Source: Paraktedonobacter sp035294465
GTDB lineage: Bacteria; Chloroflexota; Ktedonobacteria; Ktedonobacterales; Ktedonobacteraceae
NCBI GenBank assembly: GCA_035294465.1
Contig: DATGKW010000020.1
Location: 1-8,975 of the forward strand
DNA: 8,975 nucleotides
Direction of reading: 5' to 3'
Below the pieces are notes generated by a model, which worked only from the letters and a program-made list of their open reading frames with translations, was not told the origin of the DNA and did no database searches. Of this stretch, positions 5,888-8,975 are shown piece by piece (position 1 is the first letter of the stretch; each line of letters opens with the position of its first letter). The translations under genes and the position numbers were made by a program.

Positions 5888-6158
5888 ATGCTATTCACCC
5901 TTTATCATCGCGATGGTATTTTCCTTATATAGATGTAAAGTACGTTTGTTCGGTGAGATGCCGTCTATATTTCAGCTCATTCTGCTTTCTTCCAGATACC
6001 CTGACTTCAGGGCTCTGTGAAAGCAAACGGGCGTCCTTTCTATTTCTTTCGATGATTTTCTTACTATATCGAAATAAGTAACCGTAGGTAGGTTCGATTA
6101 AAGGGCCTGCAAGTAGGGCACAGATCTTGTGAGCAGCGATTGAAAGGAGGACGAGAGG
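5888..6158 (+). promoter_or_regulatory. Long 5' leader of the ABC operon with several possible hairpins; no convincing gene
   Basis: If transcription begins at the promoter above, this region is an untranslated leader. It contains ATATAGA (5927-5933) opposite TCTATAT (5964-5970), extendable by two further pairs. A hairpin at 5993-6017 has CAGA/TCTG and CCCTG/CAGGG stems closed by ACTT. ATCGAA (6068-6073) lies opposite TTCGAT (6093-6098). It ends with a strong AAAGGAGG (6143-6150). I compared it by eye with TPP and guanidine-type leaders, which sometimes precede importers of this family, and saw none of their conserved cores. A 77-codon frame starting at 5848 begins upstream of the presumed transcription start and looks random. 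A structured regulatory RNA is possible but unproven. Confidence 0.35.
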
Positions 6159-6944
6159 ATGCCTACCATTATCCGTATTGAGCAGGTGTGTAAGTCGTTT
6201 CTACGCAATAATCAGGAAACCTCTGTCCTGAAAGGCATTGATCTAGAGATCGATCAGGGAAGTTTTGTCGTCATCGTAGGACCGAGCGGGTGTGGTAAAT
6301 CGACCTTGTTGAATATTGTTGCCGGGCTTCAGCCTGTAACCTCCGGCAAAGTCTACTACAAGGATAGCCCGGTGGCTGGCCCGCGCCTCGAAGTAGGATA
6401 TTTGACACAAAAAGATACGCTGATGCCCTGGCGCAGCGTTGCCCATAATGTAGAGATGCCGCTGGAAATACGAGGAGTGAGCAGGGAGGAGCGCCGCAGG
6501 AGGGCAAAAGAATTTATCCAGGCTGTCGGACTTAAGGGATTTGAGAAACACTATCCGCATGAATTATCAGGAGGAATGCTCCGCCGGGCATGCCTGGCGC
6601 GTATGCTCAGCACCACTCCCGAAACACTGCTCCTGGATGAACCTTTCGGAGCGCTGGATGCACAACTGCGCCTGGAATTACAAAACCTTCTGCTGAGCCT
6701 CTGGTTTGGTACTGGCAAGAGCGTGCTCTTCGTGACCCATGATATCGAGGAAGCTATCGTTTTAGGCGACCGTGTTGTGGTATTTGGCTCAAATGGCCGT
6801 ATTATCGACGACGAACTCATTAAGCTCCCCCGGCCGCGAGATGCCGCCAGTATACGTTTTCAGCCGGAGTTTGCTGAGATTCATCACCATCTATGGAATG
6901 CCCTGACAGAGGCACGTGTGTTGCAGGAGGTCAAGGTACTATGA
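6159..6944 (+). CDS. ABC importer ATP-binding protein, NitT/TauT (nitrate/sulfonate/taurine-like) family
   Basis: This is the cytoplasmic ATPase that powers the importer encoded by this operon; 261 residues is the usual length. The motifs in order are the A-loop region near F14, Walker A GPSGCGKST (41-49), Q-loop Q84, signature LSGGM (136-140), Walker B LLLDEP with catalytic E161, D-loop GALD and the switch histidine H194 in THDIEEA. The Q-loop context TQKDTLMPW and the overall pattern match SsuB/TauB-type proteins. After the signature it reads LRRAC where most relatives have RQR-containing sequence, a modest departure. The ATG follows AAAGGAGG by 8 nt. Its stop overlaps the permease start by 4 bp (ATGA), a sign of translational coupling. 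Family and role are secure; the transported solute is not defined by this subunit. Confidence 0.94.
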   Translation: MPTIIRIEQVCKSFLRNNQETSVLKGIDLEIDQGSFVVIVGPSGCGKSTLLNIVAGLQPVTSGKVYYKDSPVAGPRLEVGYLTQKDTLMPWRSVAHNVEMPLEIRGVSREERRRRAKEFIQAVGLKGFEKHYPHELSGGMLRRACLARMLSTTPETLLLDEPFGALDAQLRLELQNLLLSLWFGTGKSVLFVTHDIEEAIVLGDRVVVFGSNGRIIDDELIKLPRPRDAASIRFQPEFAEIHHHLWNALTEARVLQEVKVL

Positions 6945-7834
6945 CAACGTCTTATACCGGAGAAACCCGGCAGCAGACAGCCGTTTCGCTGTCTTCGTCT
7001 AAGAGTAAGAGCACAAAAGTAAAGCTCTCTCAGATGCGGCAAGTGCTCATCATTGGCGGGCGCATTGTATTTCTCGCCTTACTGATTCTACTCTGGCAGG
7101 TGGTCGCGAACAAGCTTGACAATCCGCTGTTCCTCAGCAGCCCGCTGTCGGTGTGGGAGCGTCTGCGCGAGTGGGCAACCGATGGCACAACCTGGTACAG
7201 CAGCACGCTTGCCTCCAACACGGGGGTTACTCTGGAGGAGACACTGCTGGGGTTATTTTATGGTGTCATCGGTGGTATTGTGGCCGGTGTTTTTTTCGGA
7301 GTGCAGCCCATTCTAGCAGAGATCTTTAATCCCTTTATTATCGGGCTTTACAGCATTCCCAAAGTTGCCCTGGCCCCACTTTTTATCTTGTGGTTTGGCT
7401 TTGGCCTGGAAATGAAGGTCATTCTCGCTGCTGTAACAGTTTTCTTCCTGGTCTTCCTTAATACACTTGCCGGCATGCGCAGCGTTGACCAGGATCTCAT
7501 TAACGCAGTCTTTCTTATGGGCGGCAAGCGCCGGGATGTCATACTCAAAGTCATGATTCCTTCAGCCACTGGCTATATCCTGACAGGCTTGCGCATCGCT
7601 ATTCCTTACGCTCTCATCGGAGCTGTTGTTGCCGAGATGGTCTCGATCAATACCGGCCTTGGATATCTGATTAATAATTCAGCAGCCGATTTCGATACTG
7701 CTGGCGTTTTCTCAGCATTACTGGTCCTGGGCGTGATCGCTGGCGTACTCAACGCGATTGTCAATTTCATCGATCGTAAGACCTCGCGCTGGAAGGCAGG
7801 AATGCGTATAACCAGCAGAATCATCCCGCAGTAG
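6941..7834 (+). CDS. ABC importer permease, NitT/TauT family (BPD_transp_1 fold)
   Basis: This 297-residue inner-membrane subunit forms the translocation path, presumably as a homodimer because only one permease gene is present. A long hydrophilic, Ser/Lys-rich cytoplasmic N-terminus (1-33) precedes about six membrane helices, near 34-55, 100-123, 128-155, 159-177, 218-239 and 256-277. The cytoplasmic coupling (EAA-type) loop is recognisable around 188-210, containing MGGKRRDVILKVMIPSA, which docks on the ATPase. SIPKVALAPLFILWFG (138-153) is typical of SsuC/TauC-like permeases. The ATG overlaps the ATPase stop; AGGAGG at 6925-6930 lies 10 nt upstream. An in-frame ATG at 6893 would lengthen the overlap to 52 bp without adding conserved sequence, so it is not preferred. 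The stop codon lies inside a perfect hairpin. Confidence 0.93.
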   Translation: MTTSYTGETRQQTAVSLSSSKSKSTKVKLSQMRQVLIIGGRIVFLALLILLWQVVANKLDNPLFLSSPLSVWERLREWATDGTTWYSSTLASNTGVTLEETLLGLFYGVIGGIVAGVFFGVQPILAEIFNPFIIGLYSIPKVALAPLFILWFGFGLEMKVILAAVTVFFLVFLNTLAGMRSVDQDLINAVFLMGGKRRDVILKVMIPSATGYILTGLRIAIPYALIGAVVAEMVSINTGLGYLINNSAADFDTAGVFSALLVLGVIAGVLNAIVNFIDRKTSRWKAGMRITSRIIPQ

Positions 7835-7853
7835 ATAGATAAAGTCTATCTAC
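7831..7853 (+). repeat. Perfect 9-bp hairpin overlapping the permease stop codon
   Basis: GTAGATAGA (7831-7839) and TCTATCTAC (7845-7853) form a perfect stem with the 5-nt loop TAAAG; the permease TAG stop sits in the left arm. The stem is A/T-rich and no T-run follows, so it is not a convincing terminator. Its place between the permease and the binding-protein gene, where extra binding protein is normally needed, suits an RNA-stability or processing element. The structure is seen; the role is inferred. Confidence 0.5.
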
Positions 7854-7872
7854 CCATTTAAACGATATATTT

Positions 7873-7877
7873 GGAGG
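7873..7877 (+). promoter_or_regulatory. Ribosome binding site that fixes the binding-protein start
   Basis: GGAGG lies 5 nt before the ATG at 7883. An in-frame TTG at 7871 overlaps this motif and would add four non-signal residues, so the ATG is the likely start. Confidence 0.7.
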
Positions 7878-7882
7878 AAGCT

Positions 7883-8950
7883 ATGTATTTCGTTCGTCAC
7901 AGGTTGTTACTAATAGCGGTGCTACTGCTCCTTTGCCTGGGTATATGCGCCTGCGGAGGATCTCCTGCAACAACTACCCCTGGTTCCAATCATACTCAGC
8001 TCACGACGCTGAAAGTATGCCAACTGAACAAATCAATCAACTTTTTCGCGGTCTATGTGGCTCAACAAAAAGGCTATTTCACAGCTCAGGGCCTGAACAT
8101 CCCCACTCCGCCTCTGCTGCAAGTGGGACCGAAAGTCGTCGCGGGAATTGAGTCAGGCGATTGCCAGATTGGTAACGGCGTGATCACCGATGCTTTCAAC
8201 TGGTCAAAAACCGACCCATCGGCCAGGATCATTGGTGCAGTGATGGATGGCTATGTCGTCGACATCGTGGTGAGCAAAAAGTTCGAGCAGGAGATGCATG
8301 TTTCTGCGAGCAGTCCGCTGGCAGATAAAATCAATGCATTGAAAGGCAAGACTATCGGAATAACCGGACCAGGTACTGGAACGCAAGCTCTATTAACCTA
8401 TCTCTTCCACCTGGAGGGGATGGATGCCTCTAAGGTAACAACGCAGGTGAGTCTGGGATCAAATAACACGGCTGGTCTGGCAGCCTTAAAGGCCGGACGT
8501 GTTGATGCGCTCTCCTTCTTCTCACCAGTCGGGCAGACAGCCGAAGCGGAGGGCATTGGCGACATCTTCATCAGTCCGGTGCGTGGAGATATTCCCGGCT
8601 TGCGAGGCGATGTTCACGGGGTTATTTATACCAAGGAAAGCACCATCAAAGCTATGCCGAATGCGATTGCCGCGTACATTCGGGCAATAAATCAGGCCGA
8701 GCAATTTATCGCGAACAATCCTGCAGAAGACAAGGTACTCTTGCAGAAGTATCTCGGACTGAGCCAGAGTATTACCGATGCTGTCTACGCCGCGACGGCG
8801 TCGGGTATACCCACAAGCCCGATGGTTACCGAGGCTCAGTACGATGTTGCGGGGCAATTCCACCTGTCTGCGGGTCTGATCAAGACGCTCCCGCCCTATA
8901 ACCAGCTGATCGCGACTAGCACGATTAGCAGCGCCCTTGCGTCATCGTGA
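7883..8950 (+). CDS. NitT/TauT-family ABC transporter substrate-binding lipoprotein
   Basis: This 355-residue protein is the extracytoplasmic solute receptor of the importer. Basic residues R5-H-R7 and a leucine-rich core (8-20) precede a lipobox I21-C-A-C24, with C24 the likely lipidated residue; the extra C22 just before it is unusual. A Thr/Ser/Pro tether follows to about 40. The mature part has the features of the SsuA/TauA/NMT1-like fold: an opening strand LKVCQLNKSINFFAVYVAQQ (43-62), then KGYFTAQGL, a GIESGDCQIG segment (88-97), the interdomain region LKGKTIGITGPGTGT (153-167), and ALKAGRVDAL (201-210). The C-terminal half is helical. It follows the permease by 48 bp in the same operon. 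Related receptors bind sulfonates, nitrate, bicarbonate, pyrimidine thiamine precursors or guanidine-like solutes; sequence alone does not choose among these. Confidence 0.92.
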   Translation: MYFVRHRLLLIAVLLLLCLGICACGGSPATTTPGSNHTQLTTLKVCQLNKSINFFAVYVAQQKGYFTAQGLNIPTPPLLQVGPKVVAGIESGDCQIGNGVITDAFNWSKTDPSARIIGAVMDGYVVDIVVSKKFEQEMHVSASSPLADKINALKGKTIGITGPGTGTQALLTYLFHLEGMDASKVTTQVSLGSNNTAGLAALKAGRVDALSFFSPVGQTAEAEGIGDIFISPVRGDIPGLRGDVHGVIYTKESTIKAMPNAIAAYIRAINQAEQFIANNPAEDKVLLQKYLGLSQSITDAVYAATASGIPTSPMVTEAQYDVAGQFHLSAGLIKTLPPYNQLIATSTISSALASS

Positions 8951-8975
8951 TGTAGTTGGGTAAGGTAGACCTGCC

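Noticed and set aside
6036..6060. A possible transcription attenuator (pyrimidine-rich run after a leader hairpin).
   Set aside because: The hairpin at 5993-6017 is separated from the T-rich stretch by about 19 nt and the T-run is interrupted, so it does not meet intrinsic terminator rules.
5848..6081. A 77-codon plus-strand reading frame in the large intergenic region.
   Set aside because: It begins upstream of the promoter's likely transcription start, overlaps promoter and inverted-repeat signals, has no good ribosome binding site, and its Cys/Ser/Phe-rich translation resembles no domain.
5888..6158. A TPP or guanidine riboswitch in the importer leader.
   Set aside because: By eye I could not find the TPP CUGAGA and ACCUGAU-type cores or the guanidine-I core sequences, so no known class is called.

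Overview
The window (about 9 kb, moderately GC-rich) looks like chromosomal DNA of a free-living bacterium. The best guess is a Ktedonobacteria-like member of the Chloroflexota. The clues are a PknB-type Ser/Thr kinase joined through one membrane segment to a kelch-type beta-propeller, a small cupredoxin lipoprotein, and the general protein style. No rRNA or other taxonomic marker is present, so this placement is inference. I see no tRNA, CRISPR array, insertion sequence or phage gene.

Layout, left to right. (1) Positions 1-731, minus strand: an OmpR-family response regulator, followed 3 nt later by the first 14 codons of a second gene, presumably its sensor kinase, which runs off the left edge. 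(2) Positions 732-916: a divergent promoter region with two perfect 9-bp direct repeats at 11-bp period, 9 bp upstream of a good -10 for the regulator gene. This is the layout expected of a PhoB/OmpR-type box. (3) Positions 917-1796, plus strand: a secreted type-1 copper lipoprotein and a small four-helix membrane protein, probably one transcript. (4) Positions 1893-3203, plus strand: a pyrimidine-nucleoside phosphorylase with its own extended -10 promoter. (5) Positions 3210-5693, minus strand: a receptor-like Ser/Thr kinase with a six-repeat kelch sensor, convergent with the phosphorylase and ending only 6 bp from it. (6) Positions 5694-6158: a 465-bp divergent intergenic region with a promoter candidate for each side, a perfect 11-bp inverted repeat bracketing the rightward promoter, and an apparent ~270-nt leader with several possible hairpins. 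(7) Positions 6159-8950, plus strand: a three-gene NitT/TauT-type ABC importer (ATPase, permease, substrate-binding lipoprotein), with a perfect 9-bp hairpin between permease and binding protein.

How the parts work together: the two-component genes and the copper protein share a control region and may form one envelope redox or metal response module. The phosphorylase does nucleoside salvage. The kinase probably reads an extracytoplasmic signal through its propeller. The ABC operon imports a small organic or oxyanion-like solute whose identity cannot be read from sequence. I found no clearly new multi-gene system. The most promising unexplained signals are regulatory: the inverted repeat plus long leader before the ABC operon, and the direct-repeat box between regulator and copper protein. 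The kinase also carries an unusual proline-rich insertion that contains an eight-base homopolymer.
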